Positions 24,376-33,066 of a stretch of 35,028 nt of DNA are shown in pieces (within the stretch, counting starts at the first letter, position 1; the number at the start of each line of letters is the position of its first letter). Position numbers and translations under genes: made by a program. The stretch comes from Candidatus Eisenbergiella stercoravium. Its GTDB lineage: Bacteria > Bacillota > Clostridia > Lachnospirales > Lachnospiraceae. The notes under the pieces were generated by a model. It saw nothing but the letters and a program-made list of their open reading frames with translations. It did not search any database and was not told the DNA's origin. Location of the stretch: contig DXHY01000015.1 of the NCBI GenBank assembly GCA_019113175.1, positions 1-35,028 of the forward strand, read 5' to 3'.

Positions 24376-24386
24376 CATGCTAAAAT
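24358..24386 (+). promoter_or_regulatory. promoter of the amino-acid importer operon with a 12-bp palindrome
   Basis: TTTACA (24358-24363), a 17-bp spacer and TAAAAT (24381-24386) with a TGC extension. The perfect palindrome TTAGCATGCTAA (24372-24383) overlaps the -10, and CACAT/ATGTG arms flank it, so a dimeric repressor could act here. The promoter lies over the end of the exporter gene. Confidence 0.65.
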
Positions 24387-24438
24387 GTGAAAGCAATGAA
24401 TATCGCACCACCATACCATATATCGGGAGGTTCTGTTT

Positions 24439-25401
24439 ATGAAAAAGCTGTTTACTCGAAAAATGTTATCCCTGGGGCTTGCCATGATCCTGGGCCTGTC
24501 CCTGACCGCCTGCTCCGGCGGCACCTCTTCCACCACGGCGGGCAGCACTGAAAGTTCTGCCGCAGAGGCGGAAAGCACCGAAAGCGCTTCCACTACCGCT
24601 GTGGAAAGCCAGGAAGCGGCTTCTGAAAGCACTGAGGAAGAAACCGAAAGCACCGAAGCAGCCGCAGCTTCCGGGGAAAGTGATCTGGCCGCAATCCAGG
24701 AAAAGGGTACTCTGGTCGTGGGCATCACTAATTTCGAACCCATGGACTATCAGGATGAAAACGGCGACTGGATCGGATTTGATGCCGACCTTGCAAAGCA
24801 GTTTGCCGAATATCTCGGTGTTGAGGTTGAGTTCTCTGAAATCACCTGGGATTATAAGGTAATGGAGCTGGAAGCCGGAAATATCGACTGCGTATGGAAC
24901 GGAATGACTCTCACCGATGAGGTCACCTCCACAATGGCTACATCCACACCTTACTGCACCAACTATCAGGTTCTTGTATATCCTGCAGCTTCCGCTGCCG
25001 ACTTTGAAGGTCTTACCTCTCTGGAAGGCCTGAACGTGGCCGTGGAATCCGGTTCTGCCGGAGAGGACGCCGCTGAGGCTCTGGGCGCTTCCACCGTTCC
25101 TGTACAGTCACAGGCAAACACACTGATGGAAGTGGCTGCAGGCACCTCTGACGCAGCCGTCATCGATGTCCTGATGGCAGCTGCCATGACGGGAGAAGGA
25201 ACCAGCTACGCCGACCTTGCCTACAGCGTCAATCTGAACGAAGCACAGGGCCTGGAATCTGAACAGTACGGCGTGGGCTTCCGTAAGGGCTCCGATCTGG
25301 TGGATGAATTTAATTCCTTCTGGACGGAAAAAGTGGCTGACGGCACCGTAGAACAGATTGCAGAAACCTATGGTCTGCAGGATGCCGTCATTCTGGATTA
25401 A
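24439..25401 (+). CDS. polar amino-acid ABC transporter, substrate-binding lipoprotein
   Basis: A 320-residue extracytoplasmic lipoprotein, the receptor of an amino-acid importer (PAAT family, type-II binding fold). The lipobox LTAC places the lipidated Cys at residue 25. It is followed by a disordered linker of about 55 residues rich in Ser, Glu, Thr and Ala. The binding domain begins near residue 82 with IQEKGTLVVGITNFEPMDYQ and has WIGFDADLAKQFAEYLG, usual for this family. GGGAGG lies before the ATG. The permease and ATPase genes follow in order. The exact amino acid (cystine, glutamine or other) is not readable. Confidence 0.9.
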   Translation: MKKLFTRKMLSLGLAMILGLSLTACSGGTSSTTAGSTESSAAEAESTESASTTAVESQEAASESTEEETESTEAAAASGESDLAAIQEKGTLVVGITNFEPMDYQDENGDWIGFDADLAKQFAEYLGVEVEFSEITWDYKVMELEAGNIDCVWNGMTLTDEVTSTMATSTPYCTNYQVLVYPAASAADFEGLTSLEGLNVAVESGSAGEDAAEALGASTVPVQSQANTLMEVAAGTSDAAVIDVLMAAAMTGEGTSYADLAYSVNLNEAQGLESEQYGVGFRKGSDLVDEFNSFWTEKVADGTVEQIAETYGLQDAVILD

Positions 25402-25456
25402 TCCGGAGTCCCGACGGAACTTTTACAGAAAGCTGGAAACAATCGGATGTTTTGCC

Positions 25457-25487
25457 AAAGGCAGGGAGCGGTATGCTCTCTGCCTTT
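25457..25487 (+). terminator. intra-operon hairpin after the amino-acid binding-protein gene
   Basis: A 13-bp stem with one mismatched pair (25457-25469 with 25475-25487) but no T tract, just before the permease ribosome site. It parallels the hairpin after the sugar-binding protein gene at 1887-1919 and probably protects or processes the upstream mRNA. Confidence 0.5.
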
Positions 25488-25512
25488 GAGCCACGTTAAG
25501 GAGGATAACGGC

Positions 25513-26196
25513 ATGTTTTTCATGTCTGCTGAATTTCAGACAGTGGTATCAGCCCTGAACGAGGGCTTTGTCAAAACGGTACAGCTGTTTTTTCTGACGT
25601 TGATCGGCGCTCTGCCTCTGGGACTGGTTATCTCATTCGGCTCCATGAGCCGCTTCACTCCTCTCAGGTGGCTGACCCGCACCGTGGTCTGGATTATCAG
25701 AGGTACGCCTCTGGTCCTTCAGATTTTAATCATCTACTATGTTCCTCCGCTGATGAAGCTGTTTACCTGGGGAGGCGGGGAAACCGGACGTTTTACTGCC
25801 GTTACCACGGCGTTTATCATCAATTACGCCTTCTATTTTTCCGAAATCTACCGGGGAGGAATTCAGGGCGTTCCAAAGGGACAGCAGGAGGCCGGACATG
25901 TGCTCGGCATGACAAAATCCCAGATTTTTTTCCGGGTTACTCTGCTTCAGATGATCAAACGGATCGTTCCTCCCATGTCCAATGAAATCATCACTCTTGT
26001 CAAGGATACCTCCCTTGCCCGGGTGATCGCTCTGCAGGAGGTCATCTGGATGGGCGAATCCTTCATGAAAGGAAACCGTGGCTATGCAGGACTCATCTGG
26101 CCCTTGTTCTTCACAGCTGTTTATTATCTGGCATTCAGCGGCATTGTGACCATTCTGCTGAACCGGCTGGAAAAAAAGCTGAGCTTTTTCCACTGA
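25513..26196 (+). CDS. polar amino-acid ABC transporter permease (HisM/GlnP family)
   Basis: A 227-residue membrane protein with about five hydrophobic segments and the EAA loop QEAGHVLGMTKSQIFFRVTL that contacts the ATPase. The segment WIIRGTPLVLQILIIYY is a strong family marker. The ATG at 25513 is chosen because AAGGAGG lies 8 nt upstream; the longer frame from 25447 would read through the hairpin at 25457-25487. A single permease gene implies a homodimeric channel. It sits between the binding-protein and ATPase genes. Confidence 0.9.
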   Translation: MFFMSAEFQTVVSALNEGFVKTVQLFFLTLIGALPLGLVISFGSMSRFTPLRWLTRTVVWIIRGTPLVLQILIIYYVPPLMKLFTWGGGETGRFTAVTTAFIINYAFYFSEIYRGGIQGVPKGQQEAGHVLGMTKSQIFFRVTLLQMIKRIVPPMSNEIITLVKDTSLARVIALQEVIWMGESFMKGNRGYAGLIWPLFFTAVYYLAFSGIVTILLNRLEKKLSFFH

Positions 26197-26242
26197 GCAT
26201 GGCAGGTGCGGCAGGTTTTGAAAAGAAGAATTGGAGATTGAC

Positions 26243-27028
26243 ATGGCAATTTTAGAGGTACAAAACATAGGAAAACATTTCGGTTCCACGAAGGTTCTGG
26301 AGGATATCAGTTTTGATCTGGAACAGGGCCAGGCTCTTGCCATCATCGGCTCATCCGGAAGCGGAAAAACTACTCTGCTCAGGTGTCTGAATTTTCTGGA
26401 GACACCGGATCAGGGAAAGATTATTGTCCAGGGAAAAACGTTGTTTGACGCGGCGGATCCTTCCACCCAGAAGGAAAGCGAGATCCGGAAGAAGCGCCTT
26501 CATTTCGGACTGGTTTTCCAGTCCTTTAATCTGTTTCCCCAGTACACCGCCCTGAAGAATGTCACCCTCGCCAAAGAGCTTCTGGCGCAGGAACGGCCAG
26601 ATTATAAGAGCAGAAAAAAGCAGATTCTTGCGGACATCGAAGCTGAAGGCAGGGAGCTGCTTTCCCGAATGGGACTTTCTGACCGTGCGGGCCATTATCC
26701 TCATCAGCTCTCCGGCGGCCAGCAGCAGCGCGTTGCAATCGCCCGTGCTCTGGCTCTCCACCCGGATATCCTGTGCTTTGACGAGCCTACCTCTGCTCTG
26801 GATCCGGAGCTCACCGGTGAGGTGCTGAAGGTTATCCGCTCCCTGGCAGAGCAGAAAACTACCATGATCATCGTCACTCACGAAATGGCTTTTGCCAGAG
26901 ACGTGGCCGATCAGGTAATTTTCATGGACGGCGGACTTATTGTGGAACAGGGAGATGCCAGACAGGTGATTGAAAATCCCCGACAGGAACGCACAAGACA
27001 GTTTCTGGCAAGATACTCCGGAAATTAA
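26243..27028 (+). CDS. polar amino-acid ABC transporter ATPase (GlnQ family)
   Basis: A 261-residue ATPase powering the importer. Walker A is GSSGSGKTT (36-44), the signature is LSGGQ (156-160), Walker B ends at Asp180-Glu181, and the switch His is His213 ([13 protein letters not shown], typical of GlnQ/HisP). The ATG at 26243 follows GGAG with 7 nt spacing; a TTG at 26231 would overlap that site. A roughly 20-residue charged insert (about 115-135, [12 protein letters not shown]) lies between the Q-loop and the signature. It ends the importer operon. Confidence 0.92.
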   Translation: MAILEVQNIGKHFGSTKVLEDISFDLEQGQALAIIGSSGSGKTTLLRCLNFLETPDQGKIIVQGKTLFDAADPSTQKESEIRKKRLHFGLVFQSFNLFPQYTALKNVTLAKELLAQERPDYKSRKKQILADIEAEGRELLSRMGLSDRAGHYPHQLSGGQQQRVAIARALALHPDILCFDEPTSALDPELTGEVLKVIRSLAEQKTTMIIVTHEMAFARDVADQVIFMDGGLIVEQGDARQVIENPRQERTRQFLARYSGN

Positions 27029-27055
27029 GTCTGAAATCTTCGGGACTGTTTTTTT
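27028..27055 (+). terminator. terminator of the amino-acid importer operon
   Basis: AGTC/GACT (27028-27031 with 27044-27047) and GAA/TTC inside it form a modest stem followed by seven T. Three further hairpins without T tracts follow: 27065-27084, 27099-27112 and a perfect 16-bp stem at 27140-27174. Confidence 0.55.
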
Positions 27056-27139
27056 CTGTAAAAAGAATCCCGCAAGCGGGATTCACCGCCTGCAGTGGGT
27101 CGCGTAAGCGACATCTTCCTTTCCGCCGCAGTGTGATCC

Positions 27140-27174
27140 TTATACGATAGGAAATTTCATTTCCTATCGTATAA
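27140..27174. repeat. perfect 16-bp inverted repeat between convergent operons
   Basis: The arms 27140-27155 and 27159-27174 match exactly around a TTC loop. The stem is A+T-rich, unlike the G+C-rich hairpins near it (27065-27084, 27099-27112). It lies next to the terminator of the leftward isomerase gene. Its role is unknown. Confidence 0.6.
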
Positions 27175-27211
27175 AAAACGTCCGGGACCGGCCTTTGACG
27201 CCTTCCCGGAC
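27173..27211 (-). terminator. intrinsic terminator of the isomerase gene
   Basis: On the minus strand GTCCGGGA (27211-27204) pairs with TCCCGGAC (27187-27180), followed by GTTTTTT. It lies about 30 nt past the isomerase stop codon. Confidence 0.8.
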
Positions 27212-27239
27212 ATTTTCATCTTCTTTTTTATCCGACCTT

Positions 27240-28658
27240 TTATCTGGTCACAATATCAACCGGCACGTTGAAAATTTTCGCAACCTTCAGAATAGTATCA
27301 ATATGTCTGCCCGTTGCCGCCGCAAAATGATGGGTGGGGCCGCATTCGCTCCAACGGGTCACGAACTCCCTCGCTCCGCAGGTGAAACGGGTTCTCATGT
27401 TGGTATCGCCAAAGGAAAGGATTTTACCCTCTTCATTCACGCCTTCCGCAACCACAAACTTGAAATGTCCCTCTCCATCCTGAGTAATGGCCAGATAGGT
27501 GACAGGGCCGGTATACGGATAGAACTGGGTCAGATAGCCGCCGCCCGTTTTTCCGTGGAATACCTTCACGATCTTCATGGTAGGCTTTCTGTCGGAAATA
27601 TCCGCATCGCCGGAGCCGCTGTGGCCGATGATGGCAATATCCTCATTGAAGTCGATGGAATACATTTCTGCCAGCTGTCCGGTTCCGGAAATGGTTTTCA
27701 GGATGCTCATCGCCATGGCAACCTTCATGTCGCCTTCCACCGCGCATGCGGTTCCCTGCTTGATCAGCATGGAGAACGCAGGAATGAGCATGCTGTCCAG
27801 CACGCCTGCTTTTCCGGTGGCAAAGCCGTCATAATGGGAGGCGATCAGACCCAGTTTTTCGTCCTTCACCCACTGTTCGAAGGCTACCACATATTTTGCC
27901 ATCTCCCATACTTCTTCGATGCTTCCGCCGCCCTCGATATCAAAGGTATCCAGAATATCCTGTGCTTTGGCACGGATCGCTTCCTCGTCCGTGATATTAT
28001 CGGCAATCGCCCACATTTTCTCCCAGTCAAACTGTTTGGTGTACAGGTGCATTCTTCTGTACAGATTGGATTCATCAATATACAGATCCATCATGCCGGG
28101 ATAGGGCCTTCCGATCTGCGCGATGTTCGTATCGCGGAATCTTCTTCTGGTCTGCGCCGCCAGGCACCACTGCTCGATTTCCTTCTGTACGCCCGGATCA
28201 CCGCCTTCTACCACGCCGGTAATCACCGCATGACGCTTGCCGAATCTCTCCAGATCCGCAACCATCTCTCCCACTGCTCCGCAGGCATAGCCCTCTCCAA
28301 GCCACGCCGCAATATCCGTATGATCATAATCCAGCGCCTTCAGCTTCTGAATATTTACCAGAACCACCGGTACATCCAGATCCTTCACCGCGGGGAGCAT
28401 ATTATAGGAGGTGGCGTACGTCAGAAGCTGCAGAAATACCAGATCCACATCCGCCGCACGGAACTTGTCCCCTGCAGCCTGGGACTGCTCCTTTGTCGTA
28501 ACTAATCCCCCGTCAATGATTTCTACCGTGTCAGGAAGCGTCTTCTTAAACGCCTCATACTGTGCCTCAAATTCCGGAACCAGAGAAGGGAACTGAGGAA
28601 GATAAGCGCCAAGGGCGATGGAAAATACGCCGATTCTTGCTTTTGTCTCGACTAACAT
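27240..28658 (-). CDS. L-arabinose/L-fucose isomerase-family enzyme
   Basis: A 472-residue cytoplasmic protein of the L-fucose/L-arabinose isomerase superfamily, which interconverts aldose and ketose sugars with a divalent metal. It has the N-terminal Rossmann-like RIGVFSIALGAY, the segment DLVFLQLLTYATSYN, a Glu in ACAVEGDM and His residues in IGHSGSGD and GPTHHF that are likely metal or catalytic ligands. The ATG at 28658 follows AAAGGAG with 6 nt spacing; an earlier in-frame start lacks a site. It is monocistronic, with its own promoter and terminator and no kinase or epimerase gene beside it. The true sugar is therefore unknown, and divergent members of this family are often not arabinose-specific. 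Confidence 0.8.
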   Translation of the reverse strand: MLVETKARIGVFSIALGAYLPQFPSLVPEFEAQYEAFKKTLPDTVEIIDGGLVTTKEQSQAAGDKFRAADVDLVFLQLLTYATSYNMLPAVKDLDVPVVLVNIQKLKALDYDHTDIAAWLGEGYACGAVGEMVADLERFGKRHAVITGVVEGGDPGVQKEIEQWCLAAQTRRRFRDTNIAQIGRPYPGMMDLYIDESNLYRRMHLYTKQFDWEKMWAIADNITDEEAIRAKAQDILDTFDIEGGGSIEEVWEMAKYVVAFEQWVKDEKLGLIASHYDGFATGKAGVLDSMLIPAFSMLIKQGTACAVEGDMKVAMAMSILKTISGTGQLAEMYSIDFNEDIAIIGHSGSGDADISDRKPTMKIVKVFHGKTGGGYLTQFYPYTGPVTYLAITQDGEGHFKFVVAEGVNEEGKILSFGDTNMRTRFTCGAREFVTRWSECGPTHHFAAATGRHIDTILKVAKIFNVPVDIVTR

Positions 28659-28706
28659 GCTTGTCTCCTTTCTTTTGACAGACATAACAGAATTATATCT
28701 ATTCCT

Positions 28707-28736
28707 ATATTAATAACAAACATGCCTTTTGGTCAA
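28707..28736 (-). promoter_or_regulatory. promoter of the isomerase gene
   Basis: On the minus strand TTGACC (28736-28731), an 18-bp spacer and TAATAT (28712-28707). The leader of about 45 nt is A+T-rich. Confidence 0.5.
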
Positions 28737-28861
28737 GTTTATTTGTGAAAATACTTACATGGCGCTTATTTTTGCCAGATAGTTACATTTCAGATCCTAT
28801 TATTATATACTTAAAAGGGATGAATTTCTGCTTCTGAAAGAATAATTGTGAAAGGATGTAT

Positions 28862-30499
28862 ATGACAAAAAAACACAAAAAATATATTCTTGTATTAACA
28901 GGACTTTTAATACTTTTTCTGTAGGCCTGCACGGATAAAAGCAGGAACAACGTTAACTTCAATGAGGCAGCTGCAGAGAGTTCTGTTTCTCCGGAAACCG
29001 AAGCTTCTCCCCAGACCTGGGGTACCTTTCAGGTTGATGATATGGATGCGATAAAGATAGATGAAAATTTCAGTTTGGAAGATTTCCATATCAAAAACAG
29101 GGTATCCGGAACGAATCGGTATTATATTGATGAGAACCTGGTTTTATGGGGATATGGCTTTAATGACTACGGACAGCTCGGCATTGGAACCGTGGATTCT
29201 CTGGATATTTTTTATACGGAGCCGATTCGGATTGCTGAAAATGTAGTTTCTGTAGATGCTTCCGTTAATGGATATTTCTGTATTTATCTGACGGAAGAAG
29301 GAAATCTTTACGGAATGGGCTCCAATATGCTTGGACTGTTAGGACAGGAATATGACACCGCTGCTGTTTTTTCTGTGAATGAATATAACGAAGTACCCTC
29401 TCCTGTTCTTCTGATGGATAATGTCGCTTATGCCCGGGCCGGAAGAGAATCTATTGTCGCTCTGGATAAAGAAGGCAATGTATGGTGGTGGGGTCAATAT
29501 AAACCAACCTGTTCAACCCGGCGCTATGATAATGCTGCTGACCTGAGCTGGAAAACTCAGGAGGATGAAGAAAATCCCACAAAAATGCTTGCGAACCATC
29601 CCAGGAAGATTCTGGAGGATTGTGTCTACGCAACTACCGGCGATATGACAGGCGCTGCGATTAGCCGGGATGGATCTCTTTATACATGGGGTCTCAACAT
29701 TTTTGGGGAATGCGGAACAGAAGTAACCTCGGATGATTTTCTGCGCATCCCGAAAAAAACACTGGAAAATGTCCGTATGGTATGGCCGGAAAAGATTTTC
29801 TTTAGCAGCCTGGCAGAAGAAATTCTCAAGGTGGCAGATTACCGAACCACCTACAATTTTAATATATTCGCATTACTGGACGATGGAACCGTCGTGGCCG
29901 CCGGAAAGGATATTGGGAATAAAGAAAAAGAAATTGCAGTAACCGGAGATCTGGTTCAGACCACCAGCCATGTTTATTCCGATACTTTTCTCCCTGTCAC
30001 ATTGGAGGAGTTTTCCATAGAAAAAGATATGCAAAGACTGAGTGCGCTTTCATGGGGAATGAGACCTGAAGAGGTGGAACAAATTCTCAAACAGCAGGGT
30101 CTGAGGTTCGATACCTCTGACCAGACTGATCATGACCATATTGATGCAATTTATGTTGAGGACAGCAGCTATAATTTACATTTTAACGAAGAGAACCAAT
30201 TATACAAAATCCTCATGCAGAGGGGCAGGAGCCGAAATTCCTCTTTTATCATGGGAATGTCCCTTGAAGAGGTTAAAGAACAGCTTGACTGTAATTTGAT
30301 AACCGTAACCAATTCTGATGTCGGCACTACCAATTATTGGACGGAAGCTCCAGTTGATGGGAGTTATCTTGGATTTGTATTTCTGAGAACACTTTATGTC
30401 AGGTTTGGGAAACTGCTGACAAAGAGAGCGGTTTCTTTTAATGTGAAAGATAAATATAAAACCCCCTCTGTCCAGAGAAAGGATAAGATGAATGTATGA
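28862..30499 (+). pseudogene. RCC1-like beta-propeller lipoprotein, interrupted by an amber codon in the lipobox
   Basis: Reading from the ATG at 28862, which has AAAGGA about 7 nt upstream, gives a signal peptide (KK near the start, then a hydrophobic run ending LILFL). Codon 21 is TAG (28922-28924), followed by Ala-Cys-Thr and a long open frame to 30499. The stop thus sits at the -2 place of an otherwise normal lipobox (L-x-A-C). The mature part has RCC1-type blades (WGYGFNDYGQLGIGT, LYTWGLNIFGECG) and two helical repeats, MRPEEVEQILKQQG and MSLEEVKEQLD. An internal ATG at 29042 could give a cytoplasmic product, but it lacks a clear ribosome site. The next gene overlaps by ATGA. A sequencing error, a true nonsense mutation or suppression are all possible. 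Confidence 0.75.
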
Positions 30500-31263
30500 A
30501 AAATAGTCACAAAATCATTTTCCTGGTTATCAGCATATGTATTCTTTTCAGCTTAAATGGCTGCATGAAGAAAAGCAATATGGCTTTTACGGAAAAGGCA
30601 GAGCTTTCATCCGCAAAAGCAGAAACAGCTTCTGCGATTTCCTTAGCAGATATAAAAAGTGACCTTGTCATCCACGTTCCCACCCAGGCGGAGGTGGAGA
30701 AAAAACGGGATGAGGTATTAGCCGGTATGGAGGAAGAGAACATTGATCGGCTGAAAGAAGCAATAAAGGTGGAAAATCTGGCGCTGGAGCAATCTTTTCT
30801 GTGGGATAATCTGGAAAAGAAGCTATCTGATCCGGAAAGCCTGATGTGGAACCTTATCGATACCACCGGCTTCATCCAGATTGGCTGGGGATATGACCCG
30901 GAAGTTTACAGGGAAAAGAAGACAGCTGAGATGACAATGGATGAGTTCCTGGAAAAGTACGGAGAACCGGTTATGACCGATAATACCAAAGACGCAGATG
31001 CCTTTTGCAGACAGATGGAGGAGCTGAAAAGCACCATAACGAATGAAGCCTTAAGAAAGGACTTCGATCATCTTATTTCAAATATGCGTTTAGCCAGAGA
31101 GACTCATGATGTAACCTATATTCGAAATGTTTATGAGATCCTTCATGATATGGATTATTATCTGCTCCGGTATGGCCCGGCGGAAATGGGATCATACGTT
31201 TCCGATCTGTCGCTGGTAAATACTTACTATGGCGTCTTGGAGGTTTATAAGGCTCAGGAATAA
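30496..31263 (+). CDS. uncharacterised lipoprotein, coupled to the RCC1-like gene
   Basis: A 255-residue predicted lipoprotein. The signal peptide has lysine and histidine near the start and a hydrophobic run ending in LNGC, with the lipidated Cys at residue 23. The rest is helical and charged, with a possible coiled region at about 65-110 (EVEKKRDEVLAGMEEENIDR). No domain is recognised. Its ATG overlaps the stop of the interrupted RCC1-like gene (ATGA), so its translation normally depends on that gene; the amber codon upstream may lower its expression. A shared extracytoplasmic role of the pair is likely but undefined. Confidence 0.75.
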   Translation: MKNSHKIIFLVISICILFSLNGCMKKSNMAFTEKAELSSAKAETASAISLADIKSDLVIHVPTQAEVEKKRDEVLAGMEEENIDRLKEAIKVENLALEQSFLWDNLEKKLSDPESLMWNLIDTTGFIQIGWGYDPEVYREKKTAEMTMDEFLEKYGEPVMTDNTKDADAFCRQMEELKSTITNEALRKDFDHLISNMRLARETHDVTYIRNVYEILHDMDYYLLRYGPAEMGSYVSDLSLVNTYYGVLEVYKAQE

Positions 31264-31276
31264 TCTTATAGCTGTC

Positions 31277-32068
31277 TCAGCCCTTCCAGTCCCGGATTTC
31301 CTTCAGGCCGGGAATCAGCGCCCGGGCGCTGGTCCGAAGAATAATGCGGCCCTTCTCTGCAGTCGCCCCCCGCGGATCTCCACCGATACCGATAGGCTTT
31401 CCCTCCGCAGTTCTCCAGTCTTCACTGACCCATCCAATGGAAACGCTTCCATATGGAAGCAGCGTTTTATTGTTCACAAAGGGAGCCGGAATACCGGCTT
31501 CTGCGGTATCCAGTTTCACAAGACTCTCGTCCACCGCCATCACCATGGAGGTTTCCATCTCACCGCCGTGAAAATCCCAGATATTCCCCTCCGATACTGT
31601 AGCCTTCACATCCGGATGGCTGAAAGCCCCGGATGACAGAATAAAGGGAGAGATTCCAAGCTCACTGCGCAGCTCCCGGCTGAGTACCTGAACGATGGGT
31701 GAATTCCCGCCATGGCAGACAAGAAAGGCCAGCTTCTTAAAACCATGATGAGCCAGGCTTACACTGATGTCATAGAGCAGATGATAGTAGGTATCCGGCC
31801 GGAAGGTAATGGAACCGCAGAAGTTTCTGTGCTCCGTACTGAGTCCCACCGGGATAACCGGAAAGATCAGCATGGGAAAATCTTCCTCTTCCTTTTCCAG
31901 TTCTTCACGGATATACTTTACCATGGCTTCGGCTATGATATCGTCAGTGCCCAAAGGGGCCTGATTTCCATGCTGCTCCAGAGCCCCCAGCGGAATCAGC
32001 ACAATGGTTTCCTGTTTATCTACCTGCTCCATCTCAAGACGCGTCAGATCTCTGTAATTGCGTATCAT
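31277..32068 (-). CDS. creatininase-family metal-dependent amidohydrolase
   Basis: A 263-residue member of the creatininase family. Likely metal ligands are Glu31 and His33 (LEQHGNQ), Asp42 (GTDD), His119 (CHGGN) and Glu170 (HGGEME). The ATG at 32068 is one base after the stop of the RibU-like gene, so translation is coupled. The family contains creatininase, the mycofactocin peptidase MftE and the archaeal riboflavin/F420-pathway deformylase ArfB. Its place in an FMN-riboswitch operon makes a reaction on a flavin-related compound attractive, but that is inference. Creatinine breakdown is unlikely since no creatinase or sarcosine genes are near. Confidence 0.85.
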   Translation of the reverse strand: MIRNYRDLTRLEMEQVDKQETIVLIPLGALEQHGNQAPLGTDDIIAEAMVKYIREELEKEEEDFPMLIFPVIPVGLSTEHRNFCGSITFRPDTYYHLLYDISVSLAHHGFKKLAFLVCHGGNSPIVQVLSRELRSELGISPFILSSGAFSHPDVKATVSEGNIWDFHGGEMETSMVMAVDESLVKLDTAEAGIPAPFVNNKTLLPYGSVSIGWVSEDWRTAEGKPIGIGGDPRGATAEKGRIILRTSARALIPGLKEIRDWKG

Positions 32069-32069
32069 C

Positions 32070-32678
32070 TCAGACCACCGCCTTTTCAAAAATGTGTACC
32101 CGCGCCAGACGGCTGTACAGGAAATAGGCTGCCAGACAGTTCAGACCGTTTTTAAGCAGGTTAAAGGGAATCGTTGCCATGATAATAAAAGTGGGCAGAT
32201 TATGAATGACCGGATTTGCCGCCGATACGCTGACGATCACCTCATCCAGAGACAAGCCCATTGCCGCCGCATACATTGGCAGAGTGATAAAGGCATTGAT
32301 ACAGCAGGAAAAGGCTATCCGTACCGGCACACTGACTGCCATCGCGCGAACTGCCGCCTTTTTTGTTTTGCCCCCTGCGCAGTATACCAGCCAGGTGGGA
32401 GCCACAAAAAGAGCGACGCCGATCAGATTGGCGAATTCTCCCACATACATGGTACTGGTTCCTACCGTAACAAGCTTGATCGCAATTTTAATCAGCTCCA
32501 CCATTACCGCTGAAGCGGGTCCCATGGTAAACAGCGCGACAAAGGAAGGTACATCGCTGAAGTCCACCTTATAAAAGGGAGGCATAAAGGGAATCGATAT
32601 CTCCAGGGACATCAGTACCCCTGCCACTGCCGCCAGCATTCCTGTGTAAATCATTTTCTGTGTCGTCCATTTTTTCAT
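32070..32678 (-). CDS. ECF transporter S component, riboflavin type (RibU-like)
   Basis: A 202-residue membrane protein with about six hydrophobic segments, the substrate-binding subunit of an ECF vitamin importer. The segments IPFMPPFYKVDFSDVPSF and TSTMYVGEFANLIGVALF fit the RibU group. The ATG at 32678 follows GGAGG with 7 nt spacing; the open frame continues upstream only through the terminator region. The FMN riboswitch upstream supports riboflavin as substrate. The shared energising module (EcfA, EcfA', EcfT) is not encoded here and would come from elsewhere. The creatininase-family gene follows directly. Confidence 0.9.
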   Translation of the reverse strand: MKKWTTQKMIYTGMLAAVAGVLMSLEISIPFMPPFYKVDFSDVPSFVALFTMGPASAVMVELIKIAIKLVTVGTSTMYVGEFANLIGVALFVAPTWLVYCAGGKTKKAAVRAMAVSVPVRIAFSCCINAFITLPMYAAAMGLSLDEVIVSVSAANPVIHNLPTFIIMATIPFNLLKNGLNCLAAYFLYSRLARVHIFEKAVV

Positions 32679-32779
32679 TTTGTTTCCTCCATGCAATTTC
32701 AGATTTTCGATCCAATGATTTAAATCCTTCTGAGATTGCCGGAAGTGAAGTTTCCATGTAAAAAATGTTCGCATCCAAT

Positions 32780-32810
32780 AAAAAAATCCCATATCACAGG
32801 GGATATGAGA
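32780..32810 (-). terminator. riboswitch-controlled terminator
   Basis: On the minus strand TCTCATATC (32810-32802) pairs with GATATGGGA (32795-32787), one G-U pair, followed by seven T. It lies between the FMN aptamer and the RibU-like gene, so FMN binding probably favours this stem and stops transcription. Confidence 0.85.
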
Positions 32811-32839
32811 CTTAAAATACGCCTTCACAGCTGGCTGTC

Positions 32840-32953
32840 ATTCTTCTCTCATCCAGACTATACTGTCGGTTCCGGAATTTCACCGGATCAGCCGCTTATC
32901 GCGGGTCGCGGACTCTTACCGCCGGTAGGGAATTACACCCTGCCCCGAAGAAT
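32840..32953 (-). promoter_or_regulatory. FMN riboswitch (RFN element)
   Basis: The minus strand carries the conserved RFN core: GGGGCAGGGTGTAATTCCC, ACCGGCGGTAA, AGCGGCTGATCCGGTG, CCGACAGTATAGTCTGGATG and a closing AGAGAAG. The P1 helix is ATTCTTC (32953-32947) with GAAGAAT (32846-32840). It senses FMN and controls the RibU-like and creatininase-family genes through the terminator at 32780-32810. Confidence 0.95.
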
Positions 32954-32975
32954 CTATTTCATTTTCACTGATAAA

Positions 32976-33004
32976 ACCATATCACGCAGAGGGTTCTCTG
33001 TCAA
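32976..33004 (-). promoter_or_regulatory. promoter of the FMN-riboswitch operon
   Basis: On the minus strand a consensus TTGACA (33004-32999), a 17-bp spacer and TATGGT (32981-32976), a short distance before the riboswitch P1 helix. Confidence 0.6.
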
Positions 33005-33066
33005 TCCCCGGGGGTTCTGAGAATTACATTTTAATAAAAAGGCGATGGCTTTCGTACTATTTTACT

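Noticed and set aside
27195-28505. 436-codon plus-strand frame opposite the isomerase gene
   Set aside because: It begins inside the isomerase terminator region and mirrors that gene, with no ribosome site.
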